A stretch of DNA of 39,734 bases from Akkermansiaceae bacterium (GTDB taxonomy: Bacteria > Verrucomicrobiota > Verrucomicrobiia > Verrucomicrobiales > Akkermansiaceae), in contig WTJZ01000105.1 in assembly GCA_011524615.1 (NCBI GenBank), positions 1-39,734 on the forward strand, written 5' to 3'. This document shows, piece after piece, positions 1 to 7,629 of the stretch (its first letter is position 1; each line of letters starts with the position of its first letter). A program made the translations under genes and the position numbers. The notes below the pieces were generated by a model. It was not told the origin of the DNA. It searched no databases and saw only the letters and a list, made by a program, of their open reading frames with translations.

Positions 1-654
1 CAAGTCCAGAGTGCCAACGAAATACCGAACACTCTCATTACACATGACCATGGTAATTACCTTATCTCATGGACTGAAAAGTTTAAAAGCGTTCAAATAT
101 TCCACTACATGCGGCAAGGTAAAAATACCAGATCTGCCATTTCTATCCTGTCCGAAACAATTCGATCTCCCCACGATTTTGCGCATGAATATGCAGAGCT
201 ATTGCCCATTACACAAATTATACAGGAGTGTCCACCATACAGCCAAAGTATGCCTACGCGACCTAGACCTAAAAAGAACAACCTATATGAGTATCCTGCA
301 TTCTTAAATGAGTTAAATACACATATAGTAGGTGTAAGTGCCGACATGTGGTTTGGAGAGAGCTTCTGGCAATATGCCTCATGCACGAAAGAAGAATTAA
401 TGAGTCTACCTGAGCTCGTATGTACACAGCACGCTAGTCATCTGCATGTAAAGGCGTGGCCTGAGCCCTTCTCAGAGGCCACTGGGGAACAACTCATTAT
501 CCAGCGCAAGCTCCTCAAGGTCTTGTTCAATATCGACGAACACAACCCTTATGGTAAGGTAGCGACACCCACTAAAGGAGGGCATACCCTACGTAATTCT
601 GTCCTCATCGATGAAAAAGGTAATGTCGCTGACGAACGGACTTCCATAGAGTAA
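1..654 (+). CDS. Unrecognised protein, 5' end outside window
   Basis: The frame is open from base 1 to the TAA at 652-654, giving at least 217 residues with the true start upstream of the window; the first in-window ATG is at 109. I do not recognise the family. The visible part is soluble-looking, with no signal peptide or membrane segment, and holds several Trp, His and Cys residues and a Pro/Arg/Lys-rich patch just after SQSMPTRPRP. The C-terminal part contains two HxHxK-like clusters (around HASHLHVKAW). It converges on the oxidoreductase gene at 704 with no clear terminator between them. Codon choice is less CTC-rich than in the neighbours, which may mean a less expressed or acquired gene. 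That it is coding is likely; the function is unknown. Confidence 0.7.
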   Translation, partial: QVQSANEIPNTLITHDHGNYLISWTEKFKSVQIFHYMRQGKNTRSAISILSETIRSPHDFAHEYAELLPITQIIQECPPYSQSMPTRPRPKKNNLYEYPAFLNELNTHIVGVSADMWFGESFWQYASCTKEELMSLPELVCTQHASHLHVKAWPEPFSEATGEQLIIQRKLLKVLFNIDEHNPYGKVATPTKGGHTLRNSVLIDEKGNVADERTSIE

Positions 655-703
655 TCCCGTAGATCATCGCCATGCATGGCAAGTTTGTCAGCGGAGAGTA
701 ACC

Positions 704-2305
704 TTAATGCGCAGTAATGTAGGCACTCACCGCTTCTGCACATTTGACTCCATCCATCGCAGCTGAGACAATACCACCCGCATAGCCAGCCCCCTCTGCA
801 CATGGGAAGAGAGCCTCTACCTCTGGGTGCATGAGCGTCTGATCATCACGCGGGATGCGCACAGGAGAACTCGTTCTCGTCTCAAAGCCGATTAAGAGTG
901 ATTCTTCTGTTTCATACCCTTTCATTTGCTTGCCAAAGAGCTTCAGACCTCTCTGTAGTCGTGAGATGTGTCCAGCAGGTAACATTTGATCGAGTCGTGA
1001 GGGATTACAACCCGGGAAGTAACTGGTCTTTGGTAGATCTTGAGAGATCTTTCCAGCTAGGAAGTCAGTTAGACGCTGTGCGGGAGCTACTTGTCCTCCC
1101 CCGCCGGCCTCTTTGGCGCGACGCTCGATGTCCTTTTGGAACGCGATGCCCGCTAGTACTCCGTGTTCAGCCTGAAACTCTCTCGTATCTTCAGGCTCGA
1201 TGGTAACGACCATTCCGCTGTTTGCAAAGGGAGAATCACGACGAGCGAGAGACATCCCATTCACGACGACCTCATCATTCTCTGTCGCCGCAGGGACAAT
1301 GAACCCTCCAGGACACATGCAGAAGGAGTGCACTCCGCGATTCTCGATCTTGGTCGCTAATCGGTAGCGAGCTGCAGGCAATGCTCTTGGGCGTTCGGTA
1401 CCATTCTCATAGTGATACTGAATACTATCAATGAGAGGTTGCGGGTGCTCGATACGGAACCCGACAGCGAAGGGCTTCTGCTCGAGGAGGATCTGACGCT
1501 CAGCTAAGAGGGCATAGATGTCACGGGCCGAGTGCCCAGTCGCGAGGATCACCGCCTCCCCTCTAAACTCTCGCCCATCAGTTAAGACCACGCCCTTGAT
1601 CTCGCGCCCCTTAGTCTCATCGAGAATGAAGTCGCAGACCTTGGACTGGAAGTGTACCTCCCCACCTGCTGCTAGGATAGACTCACGCATAGACTTCACC
1701 ACATTCGGGAGTAAGTTAGAGCCTACGTGCGGGTGAGCGTCGGTCAGGATTTTAGCAGGAGCGCCATGTGCGACGAGCGTCTCATAGACATCTCTGACGA
1801 TCCCTCGCTTGGTCGCTCTCGTGTAGAGCTTACCATCAGAATACGTTCCCGCGCCACCTTCTCCAAAGCAGTAATTAGAGTCCTCGATCACCGTCCCCTG
1901 TCTTAGGATCGGAGCGAGGTCAAACCGTCTCGCCGAAGCATCCTTACCGCGCTCAATAATGATAGGCTTTAACCCATTACGGAGACAGCTCAGAGCGGCA
2001 AAGATCCCAGCAGGGCCGCATCCGACAATGATAACCTCCTTAGCCCCAGCTGATACGTTAGGAACATTTGCCTCGTAGACGACATCTGCAGGTAACTGAG
2101 CCTTACCTAGCGCGACCTCTAGACGAAGTTGAATCTTGATATCTGGCTTACGCGCATCGATCGAGTGCTTCACTAATCGCATGTCACTGATCGCCGCAGG
2201 AGGGAGCTTGAGCTTACGTGCGACAGCCTTCTTCTGCCTAGCCTCATCCTCTGAGTATTCGAGAGGGAGAACGATATCTACGGTATGAACTGATGATTGA
2301 GCCAC
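704..2305 (-). CDS. FAD-dependent oxidoreductase, COG2509-type
   Basis: A 533-residue flavoprotein of the uncharacterised FAD-dependent dehydrogenase group (COG2509 type). A dinucleotide-binding GCGPAG motif near residue 95 is followed by an acidic strand end (IIIERGKDA), as in two-dinucleotide-binding-domain flavoproteins. A Gly-rich segment (GEGGAGTYSDGKL), a second GHSARD segment and a C-terminal GAGYAGG motif that closes over FAD are typical of this family. The N-terminal ~90 residues form the small alpha/beta domain seen in family members. The start is GTG at 2305, only 8 bases after the stop of the LysM gene, so the two are probably co-transcribed. The substrate is unknown for the family; a cytosolic redox role is inferred. 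Confidence 0.9.
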   Translation of the reverse strand: MAQSSVHTVDIVLPLEYSEDEARQKKAVARKLKLPPAAISDMRLVKHSIDARKPDIKIQLRLEVALGKAQLPADVVYEANVPNVSAGAKEVIIVGCGPAGIFAALSCLRNGLKPIIIERGKDASARRFDLAPILRQGTVIEDSNYCFGEGGAGTYSDGKLYTRATKRGIVRDVYETLVAHGAPAKILTDAHPHVGSNLLPNVVKSMRESILAAGGEVHFQSKVCDFILDETKGREIKGVVLTDGREFRGEAVILATGHSARDIYALLAERQILLEQKPFAVGFRIEHPQPLIDSIQYHYENGTERPRALPAARYRLATKIENRGVHSFCMCPGGFIVPAATENDEVVVNGMSLARRDSPFANSGMVVTIEPEDTREFQAEHGVLAGIAFQKDIERRAKEAGGGGQVAPAQRLTDFLAGKISQDLPKTSYFPGCNPSRLDQMLPAGHISRLQRGLKLFGKQMKGYETEESLLIGFETRTSSPVRIPRDDQTLMHPEVEALFPCAEGAGYAGGIVSAAMDGVKCAEAVSAYITAH

Positions 2306-2313
2306 GGGATGTA

Positions 2314-2700
2314 TTACGGATTAATGCGGATGAGAGAACCTATGTCGAACACGACTCCTTCGGAGTAGTTCCAACCATTAAGCTCACGGAGGTCGCTCAC
2401 ACTCATATTAAGCTCTGTAGCTAAGTCAAGCAGGCTCAACCTTTCTTTTAAACGTATCACCTTAACTCTATCTAAATTCTCAGGTGCTGGCCTTGCTGGT
2501 GCACTCACCTTGATCTTCTGACCAACATAGATCGCATTGGCGTTCTGGATCTTGTTCCACTCCTGTAGCTGCTTGACCGTCACCCCGTGCTGAGTCGCAA
2601 TCCCTCCTAGAGAATCCCCGGACTGAACCGTATATACCTCAGCCATGGACATCGAACCCATCACTCCACAGAGGAGTATTACTAAAAGAAGTGTGTTCAT
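2314..2700 (-). CDS. Secreted LysM-domain protein
   Basis: A 128-residue exported protein. Residues 1-20 form a signal peptide (hydrophobic run ending SMA). Residues about 22-66 are a good LysM domain: YTVQSGDSLGGIA at the start, then NAIYVGQKIKV at the end. A second, weaker LysM-like unit follows at about 79-127 (LSLLDLATELNMSVSDLRELNGW). LysM modules bind N-acetylglucosamine-containing glycans, usually peptidoglycan. There is no catalytic domain, so it is probably a cell-wall-binding or scaffolding protein. It is divergent from an N-acetylmuramoyl-L-alanine amidase gene 108 bases away, which fits a cell-wall role, and is followed 8 bases later by the flavoprotein gene. Confidence 0.9.
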   Translation of the reverse strand: MNTLLLVILLCGVMGSMSMAEVYTVQSGDSLGGIATQHGVTVKQLQEWNKIQNANAIYVGQKIKVSAPARPAPENLDRVKVIRLKERLSLLDLATELNMSVSDLRELNGWNYSEGVVFDIGSLIRINP

Positions 2701-2765
2701 AATATTATCAATCTAGACCAATTATCAAAATAGTTGGCCAAATAACAAAAACATTCTTCACAAAA

Positions 2766-2785
2766 TAGTTAACATAACTTAACTA
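2766..2785. promoter_or_regulatory. Inverted repeat in divergent promoter region
   Basis: TAGTTAA (2766-2772) and TTAACTA (2779-2785) form a perfect 7-base inverted repeat with a 6-base spacer, 23 bases before the amidase ATG and between two divergent cell-wall genes. The form suits a dimeric regulator, but the AT-rich sequence makes chance pairing plausible. Confidence 0.3.
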
Positions 2786-2808
2786 CAGTTTATTCCCCCT
2801 TCCCGATC

Positions 2809-3387
2809 ATGCCACTAGTGTTCTTCCTCCTCCTAGCCGTCCAGGCCTTTAGCTTCTCCACAGTGGTCATCGACCCAGGACATGGAGGGAACGATGGTGG
2901 CGCGTATCACAAGGGTGTCAAAGAGGCGGACCTCAACCTCAAGGTCGCTCGTAAGCTCAAGAAGGAACTAGAGCGTAAGGGTATAAAGGTCGTCATGACT
3001 CGCTACAGCGATCAGACCATGAGTATCACGACCAGAGCAAACATTGCTAATCGCTACCCTAACTCGATCCTCGTCAGTATTCATTTCAACGGACACCGCA
3101 GCTCTCAACCAAGAGGGATCGAGACATTCTATGTCAGTAGTACGGGGCGACGCATCGCATCCCAGATCCAATCGCGACTCATCTCCGCCCTGAAGTCCAA
3201 GAACCGAGGCATCAAGTACACGACAGGGCTCTCGCTACTCACTAAGACTAAGGCTCCTGCCGTATTAGTTGAGTGTGGCTTCCTCAGTAACTCTTATGAG
3301 CGTAACCGCTGTAATACCGATTGGTACCAGACGGTAACCGCACGCAAGATCGCAGAAGGCATCGTAGCATATAAAAAATCTCGATAA
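2809..3387 (+). CDS. N-acetylmuramoyl-L-alanine amidase (Amidase_3)
   Basis: A 192-residue zinc amidase that cleaves the amide bond between N-acetylmuramic acid and the L-Ala of the stem peptide. A signal peptide covers residues 1-17, so the enzyme acts in the periplasm. Metal ligands are readable: His25 in IDPGHGG, Glu39 in the VKEADLNL segment and His92 in SIHFNGH; the catalytic Glu is in LVECGFLSN (about residue 154). The protein is only the catalytic domain, without AMIN or SPOR modules, so it must be localised by other factors; the divergent LysM protein is a candidate partner. The ATG at 2809 gives a proper signal sequence. No Shine-Dalgarno sequence precedes it. It is followed by three co-directional genes ending with rpmF. 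Confidence 0.93.
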   Translation: MPLVFFLLLAVQAFSFSTVVIDPGHGGNDGGAYHKGVKEADLNLKVARKLKKELERKGIKVVMTRYSDQTMSITTRANIANRYPNSILVSIHFNGHRSSQPRGIETFYVSSTGRRIASQIQSRLISALKSKNRGIKYTTGLSLLTKTKAPAVLVECGFLSNSYERNRCNTDWYQTVTARKIAEGIVAYKKSR

Positions 3388-3437
3388 CTCTTGCTTCTGC
3401 TCGACTTATCACGAGATCCCCCGTATCCTCCTCCCCT

Positions 3438-3653
3438 ATGCTGTCAAGAAAGGAGATCGCACAAAAAATCATCAATGCCCCACAAGACTTCAAGATCTGT
3501 GAGGCGTGTGAATCCATCGTCGTGGCAAATGTTGTGCTCTGCCCAAACTGTCACGCCTATCGCTTCAACCAAAACGAAGCCGATATCATCCACCATGCTG
3601 AGATCCTCGGATCACGAGAACAGACCTCTGTGACGGCTGAAGACCTGACATAA
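3438..3653 (+). CDS. Small zinc-ribbon protein
   Basis: A 71-residue protein with a four-cysteine zinc-binding ribbon: Cys21-x-x-Cys24 (CEAC) and Cys35-x-x-Cys38 (CPNC), followed by an acidic, helical tail. I do not recognise a named family. It lies 50 bases after the amidase gene and ends 7 bases before the DUF177 gene, in a run leading to ribosomal protein L32, itself a zinc ribbon. The tight spacing suggests co-transcription with the DUF177-rpmF pair and perhaps a role in RNA binding or ribosome assembly, which is inference from context. An overlapping frame starting at 3391 is a shadow: it lacks the paired cysteines and is Ser/Pro-rich. Confidence 0.8.
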   Translation: MLSRKEIAQKIINAPQDFKICEACESIVVANVVLCPNCHAYRFNQNEADIIHHAEILGSREQTSVTAEDLT

Positions 3654-3660
3654 CATCACT

Positions 3661-4152
3661 ATGATTCCTAAGTTAGAAATTATCTTAGCCGAACTCCCAG
3701 AATTCGGTGAACAAATCAAGGGAGAGATCAGTCCTGATATCTTCGAGCTCAATGAGCAACTAGAAGGGAAACCAACGACAGGCCTCATCTACGACCTCAA
3801 TGTGCAACAGTTCGACAGCGAACTCCTCGTGCGTGGGTCGATCCACACCGTCTTCGAGCTCACTTGTGTGCGTACCATCCACCCGTTTACGATGACGATT
3901 CGGATAGACGACTTTGCGACCTCTATCGAAATTTCGGAGGACACCATCGACCTCACCGAACAGCTCCGGGAGGAAATCTTACTCCTCCTCCCCATCTATC
4001 CCGTCTGTGATATGGGCGATGAGGGGATGACCTGTGAAATCGAAGAAAAATATTTAGCGCTGGACAAAGACCAAGAAAGTGATCTAGAAGAGAAACCCGC
4101 TGAATCACAAGATGACCGATGGTCAGCCCTCGATCAGCTTGATAACCTTTAA
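3661..4152 (+). CDS. DUF177/YceD family protein
   Basis: A 163-residue cytosolic protein of the YceD/DUF177 family, which almost always sits directly before rpmF and has been linked to 23S rRNA accumulation and 50S assembly in plants and bacteria. Family features are the central VRGSIHTVFELTCVRTIHPF region with its Cys-x-Arg-Thr, and the acidic DLTEQLREEILLLLP helix followed by a second Cys. The last 30 residues are acidic and poorly conserved. It starts 7 bases after the zinc-ribbon gene and ends 12 bases before rpmF, consistent with one transcript. In many bacteria plsX follows rpmF; here plsX is about 30 kb away. Confidence 0.88.
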   Translation: MIPKLEIILAELPEFGEQIKGEISPDIFELNEQLEGKPTTGLIYDLNVQQFDSELLVRGSIHTVFELTCVRTIHPFTMTIRIDDFATSIEISEDTIDLTEQLREEILLLLPIYPVCDMGDEGMTCEIEEKYLALDKDQESDLEEKPAESQDDRWSALDQLDNL

Positions 4153-4164
4153 CCATACAAAGAC

Positions 4165-4344
4165 ATGGCAGCTCCTAAAAGAAGAACTTCAAAGATGAAA
4201 CAAAAAATGCGTCGTGGTGCTAACCGTTGGCGTCGTCCACAGCTCCAGACTTGTAACGAGTGTGGCGCTAAAACTCCTGGTCACATCGCATGTCCATCAT
4301 GTGGCTCTTACAAAGGTCGTCAGATCCTTGAAGTAGAGCTCTAA
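4165..4344 (+). CDS. rpmF: 50S ribosomal protein L32
   Basis: A 59-residue ribosomal protein. The N-terminus MAAPKRRTSKMKQKMRRGAN is the standard basic L32 start. Four cysteines (Cys30, Cys33, Cys43, Cys46) mark the zinc-binding form and not the cysteine-free variant used under zinc limitation. The length matches the family. It follows the DUF177 gene by 12 bases, the usual gene order, and is followed by a strong intrinsic terminator, so it ends the transcription unit. The ATG is preceded by ACCATACAAAGAC with no Shine-Dalgarno sequence, notable for a highly expressed gene. Confidence 0.97.
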   Translation: MAAPKRRTSKMKQKMRRGANRWRRPQLQTCNECGAKTPGHIACPSCGSYKGRQILEVEL

Positions 4345-4388
4345 TACGAGACCATCTCTCATATATGGAGCCTAGCTCCACTTTTATA

Positions 4389-4417
4389 AGCCCCTATTTA
4401 TAGGGGCTGTTTTTGTT
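4389..4417 (+). terminator. Intrinsic terminator after rpmF
   Basis: AGCCCCTA (4389-4396) pairs with TAGGGGCT (4401-4408) around a TTTA loop and is followed by GTTTTTGTT. A smaller perfect hairpin, TGGAGC/GCTCCA at 4366-4380, lies just upstream. It ends the amidase/zinc-ribbon/DUF177/rpmF run. Confidence 0.88.
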
Positions 4418-4862
4418 ATCCCTCTCAGTCCAGATAACACCGCCCTTAGCGTTGTTTTCTTGGGGATTAGAGTACGTAACAGTAGCGTTACGATCAGATC
4501 AAAACCCTACCAACTTTTACGTACTGCCGTGAGTCATACTTACCAGCCCCATATGGAGGGAGATCCCTAAGCTTTGGGCTCATCTCCTTACAGGCACTCA
4601 CTTATCCGCCAAAGCTCTGCCCACTCTCGATTAGGTAACACCCCGTTGACTCAGTCCCCCTAACAATAATCCACGCTCAGATCTAGGCCTTCGCACCGCA
4701 TAAAGATAATGAGTACAGGTCCAGCATTCTATAACGCTCAGATATCTCCCCCCCATTAGGACATCGATCATGCCGCTTTGTAATTTAATTAAGATTACCA
4801 AAGGAATATCACGACACGCGCACCTCTTTTTCTAACTTTTTTTGAGCCTTTGAAAAATGACA
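4418..4862. other. Gene-free region with possible RNA helices
   Basis: About 445 bases without a credible reading frame. Complementary segments are readable: AGTACGTAA (4471-4479) with TTACGTACT (4517-4525), which competes with a local hairpin CGTAAC/GTTACG (4475-4480 with 4487-4492); GTGAGT/ACTCAC (4529-4534 with 4596-4601), enclosing a 9-pair hairpin GGAGATCCC/GGG-CTC-ATCTCC (4559-4567 with 4576-4587); TTAGG/CCTAA (4631-4635 with 4659-4663); and CTTTGTAAT/ATTACCAAAG (4776-4803). ACGCTCAGAT is repeated at 4673 and 4734. I found none of the conserved cores of RNase P RNA, tmRNA or SRP RNA. It could be an unannotated RNA or decayed DNA. Confidence 0.35.
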
Positions 4863-4890
4863 GACCCCGCTCGTAAAACAATGCGGGGCC
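4863..4890 (-). terminator. Probable terminator after mutarotase-fold gene
   Basis: Read on the minus strand, GGCCCCGC and GCGGGGTC form an 8-pair stem with one G-U pair and a 12-base loop, followed by TGTCATTTTTC. It lies about 55 bases after the stop of the gene ending at 4945. The T tract is a little displaced, so confidence is moderate. Confidence 0.6.
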
Positions 4891-4944
4891 GAGAAACAAA
4901 TAAATAAAAAGAGAGGGAAGACGAACTCCCCCCTGTAATACAAA

Positions 4945-6114
4945 CTAACCTGCAAAGACAGACTGAATCTCTGAGAGAGAGACTCCAATCAGTTGCTGAG
5001 CCAGTTGATCTAAGACCTCCTCACTCGCGTGGAGGTGGTAAGTCTGTTGCTTATGCGAGAGAGTCTCCTCTGGCTTCAGCGCAGCTGCAGGAGACGAGGT
5101 CTCCAGCTCATAGAATGGTCCTAATGGAGGAGCTCCTGGCTCTGGAGATCCGTCATTATAAGCATTGATCACATCACCAGAGAATGGATCTTCTTGATAC
5201 TCCCACATTGCGTTCACATAGCCATGAGGAGCAGGTTGAGGTGTACACGTGACAATCGTCAAGACCTTGCCATTGGCATCATAACTCGCCGCGATATCAA
5301 GTGAGCGTTCAGGCGTAACCCCGATCTTACCACGACGGGTGCCATCCCCCTTCATGAAGATATGTGAATCCGTCATACGTAGGTAATCATCAGGAATAGC
5401 TCCGAAGTACTTGTCATTCACCTTCTCACCCTCGCCATCCTTGATCGGAATAACGATCGTCGTGGTCGGGGATGGGGCATACATTCCTAGCATCCAGACG
5501 GATGGCATCCCTGTCTCAGGCGTCCACTCCTCATCCCCTTGGTTCGTGATCTGGTTATCCGTTTGGTACGCTACCGCCTGAACGGCATCAGAGAGTGACA
5601 CCTCTAGATTCTTCTCGATTACCTCCTTACTTAACAGATCGACACGACGGGTCAGCCCCATCTTGAAGAGATGCCCACTCTGGTTCACGAGCTCTGCAGA
5701 TTGACGACACAGCGCATGTGAATCCGACTGCTCCAGCACCTCAAATGCGATCGTATCGATAATCGCTGGAGTAAACCAGTTCTCGAACTCAAACTCTGCT
5801 CCCGGGGCAAAGTAATAGGAGAACTGTCCTCCCTCAGGTCCAAGCCAAAATCGCTCTTCCCCACCGAAGACGTGGATCTTCTCTTCTAGCGTTCCCTTAG
5901 CTTCTTCAGGTGATCTTACCCCTCCTGGAATCAGCTTACGGTTAATCCAACCAAAGCTAGGCCCCGCTTGAGCATCATAGGAACTCGTCATCACTCGGCC
6001 CTGCCATGCAGGAGCCACCACTACCGCGGCGCCATCACTATTATGGAGCGTGATCACGTCCGTGTGCTCGGTTAAGAAGGAAACATCGTCAGAAAATGTA
6101 AATGACTCAGACAT
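4945..6114 (-). CDS. DUF6786-like protein, galactose mutarotase-like fold
   Basis: A 389-residue protein rich in beta-strand and Trp, resembling the DUF6786 group with a galactose-mutarotase-like fold. Typical pieces are the early strand VVVAPAWQGRVMTSSY, the FGGEERFWLGPEGGQFSYYF region and GFFYELET-like ending (here GPFYELETSSPAAAL). No signal peptide is visible, so it may be cytosolic. Sugar epimerisation or carbohydrate binding is inferred from the fold. It follows the sulfatase gene by 53 bases on the same strand, which supports a role in glycan use. This is one of few genes here with a Shine-Dalgarno-like AGGA, 4 bases before the ATG at 6114. I am sure it is coding and only moderately sure of the family. 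Confidence 0.82.
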   Translation of the reverse strand: MSESFTFSDDVSFLTEHTDVITLHNSDGAAVVVAPAWQGRVMTSSYDAQAGPSFGWINRKLIPGGVRSPEEAKGTLEEKIHVFGGEERFWLGPEGGQFSYYFAPGAEFEFENWFTPAIIDTIAFEVLEQSDSHALCRQSAELVNQSGHLFKMGLTRRVDLLSKEVIEKNLEVSLSDAVQAVAYQTDNQITNQGDEEWTPETGMPSVWMLGMYAPSPTTTIVIPIKDGEGEKVNDKYFGAIPDDYLRMTDSHIFMKGDGTRRGKIGVTPERSLDIAASYDANGKVLTIVTCTPQPAPHGYVNAMWEYQEDPFSGDVINAYNDGSPEPGAPPLGPFYELETSSPAAALKPEETLSHKQQTYHLHASEEVLDQLAQQLIGVSLSEIQSVFAG

Positions 6115-6167
6115 ATTCCTATAAGGCGAATGACGCCCTCATCTGGCAAGTAGAATCATATCCTGAT

Positions 6168-7586
6168 CTACTTTTTCGCCTGCTTTCTCCCTTTACCATA
6201 GCAGTCACTCCCCAGATCGTCTTGCTCCTCCATGATACGCTTCAACTGAATGAGCAAGCTCTCACAAATGGATGCATACTCCCTGTTGTTTGCTAAATTC
6301 TTCATCTCACCAGGATCAGCATCCAGATCAAATAACTGAAACTCAGGTCGCGTCTCAAACCTCCTGATCATCTCCTCTGCATGAGCGTTATTCTCCTCCT
6401 CTCTCTGCCAAGATTGGAACATCTTCCTCACATGACGATCTTCCATACGATCCTTAAACCCAAACTGAAACCCATTGATCGTCAACGAGACAAATGGATT
6501 CTCTGGAGTCAGTGTCCAGATCAACTTATAGCGACCATCTGTAATGGCGCGTGAGCTAAAGGGAGTGTTAGGAGTCTCCGCATTATTCACAAAGTACGCA
6601 TACTCACGATGCGTCTCCGCCTCACCCCTCAGCACCTTTACTAAGCTCTTCCCATCTAGCCCCTCAGGAACCTCCCCTCCCGCCAACTCTATCAGAGTAG
6701 GGAGCACGTCACAATATTGTGCAATAACGGAGGTTTTCATCGGCTTATTGTAGGTTGAAGGCAGCTTCATCACACAGGCCGACCTTACTCCCCAATCATA
6801 GTTCGTCCACTTCCCTCCAGGCATCCCGATGCCATTCTCATCGAGTACGATTAATACCGTATTCTTATCCAGTCCATGCTTCTGCAACATCGCGCGAGTA
6901 TCCCCAACCTGACGGTCGAATTCTCGCACCTCAGCCAAGTACTCCCTAAAGTATGAACGAGTCTCAGGAGTATCGACCAACGCAGGAGGAAGCACCACAT
7001 CATCGAGCTTCCAGTGAGAACTATCCCCAGCATCCCATGGTGCATGTGCGTGAGTCGATGCTAGTACAAGACAGAATGGCTGTTCCTGGTCACGAGTCAT
7101 AAACTGCTCTACCTGATCCCAATTATCCTTTGCCGGGCCAAAGTGGTTACAGTTCTTTTGAAAGCCTGAGAGGTACTCAAAGTCGTAGACTGATTTAGGA
7201 CGAACATGAACCTTACCCGCGAGTCCCACTCGATATCCCAGTTCACCTAGATGGTGCGTCATACTCTTGGTCCCAGTCTTAGCGGGACGGTGGTTCATGT
7301 AGGTTCCATTATGGAAGGGTCTCAGTCCCGTATACAATTCCGCTCGGGTAGGGGCGCACGTCGCCTGCGCGACAAACATATTGGTAAACTGAACGCCCTC
7401 CGTAGCTAACCGGTCTATATTGGGAGTTGTATTTGGGTTCAGAGATCCATAGCAGCCTATCGTATTAGAACTAATGTCGTCACCCAAAACGATAACAACA
7501 TTAGGTTTCTCAGACTGAGCACCAGCCCAAATCATCTGAGAGAAACAAAGTGAGACAATGTAAGTCAACTTCCTAAAAGCACACAT
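6168..7586 (-). CDS. Secreted arylsulfatase-type sulfatase
   Basis: A 472-residue type I sulfatase that hydrolyses sulfate esters. The chosen ATG at 7586 gives a signal peptide (about residues 1-23, ending WAGA); an upstream in-frame start at 7625 would add 13 residues before it. The mature protein begins with KPNVVIVLGDD, whose Asp pair binds Ca2+. The modification motif is Cys77-Ala-Pro-Thr-Arg81, the CxPxR site where Cys becomes formylglycine. KVHVRP and a later DENG segment supply further active-site residues. It lies 43 bases downstream of the dsbD stop and 53 bases upstream of the mutarotase-fold gene. The formylglycine-generating enzyme needed is at 20308-21447. Substrate cannot be read; a sulfated polysaccharide is likely. 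Confidence 0.93.
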   Translation of the reverse strand: MCAFRKLTYIVSLCFSQMIWAGAQSEKPNVVIVLGDDISSNTIGCYGSLNPNTTPNIDRLATEGVQFTNMFVAQATCAPTRAELYTGLRPFHNGTYMNHRPAKTGTKSMTHHLGELGYRVGLAGKVHVRPKSVYDFEYLSGFQKNCNHFGPAKDNWDQVEQFMTRDQEQPFCLVLASTHAHAPWDAGDSSHWKLDDVVLPPALVDTPETRSYFREYLAEVREFDRQVGDTRAMLQKHGLDKNTVLIVLDENGIGMPGGKWTNYDWGVRSACVMKLPSTYNKPMKTSVIAQYCDVLPTLIELAGGEVPEGLDGKSLVKVLRGEAETHREYAYFVNNAETPNTPFSSRAITDGRYKLIWTLTPENPFVSLTINGFQFGFKDRMEDRHVRKMFQSWQREEENNAHAEEMIRRFETRPEFQLFDLDADPGEMKNLANNREYASICESLLIQLKRIMEEQDDLGSDCYGKGRKQAKK

Positions 7587-7629
7587 AATATACAGATATA
7601 CGCAATTAGAAAGACAATCTAACACCGCA

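Noticed and set aside
4418..4862. tmRNA, RNase P RNA or SRP RNA in the gene-free region
   Set aside because: I found no T-arm GTTCRA segment, no GAGGAAAGTCC core and no GGAAGCAGC-type loop on either strand.
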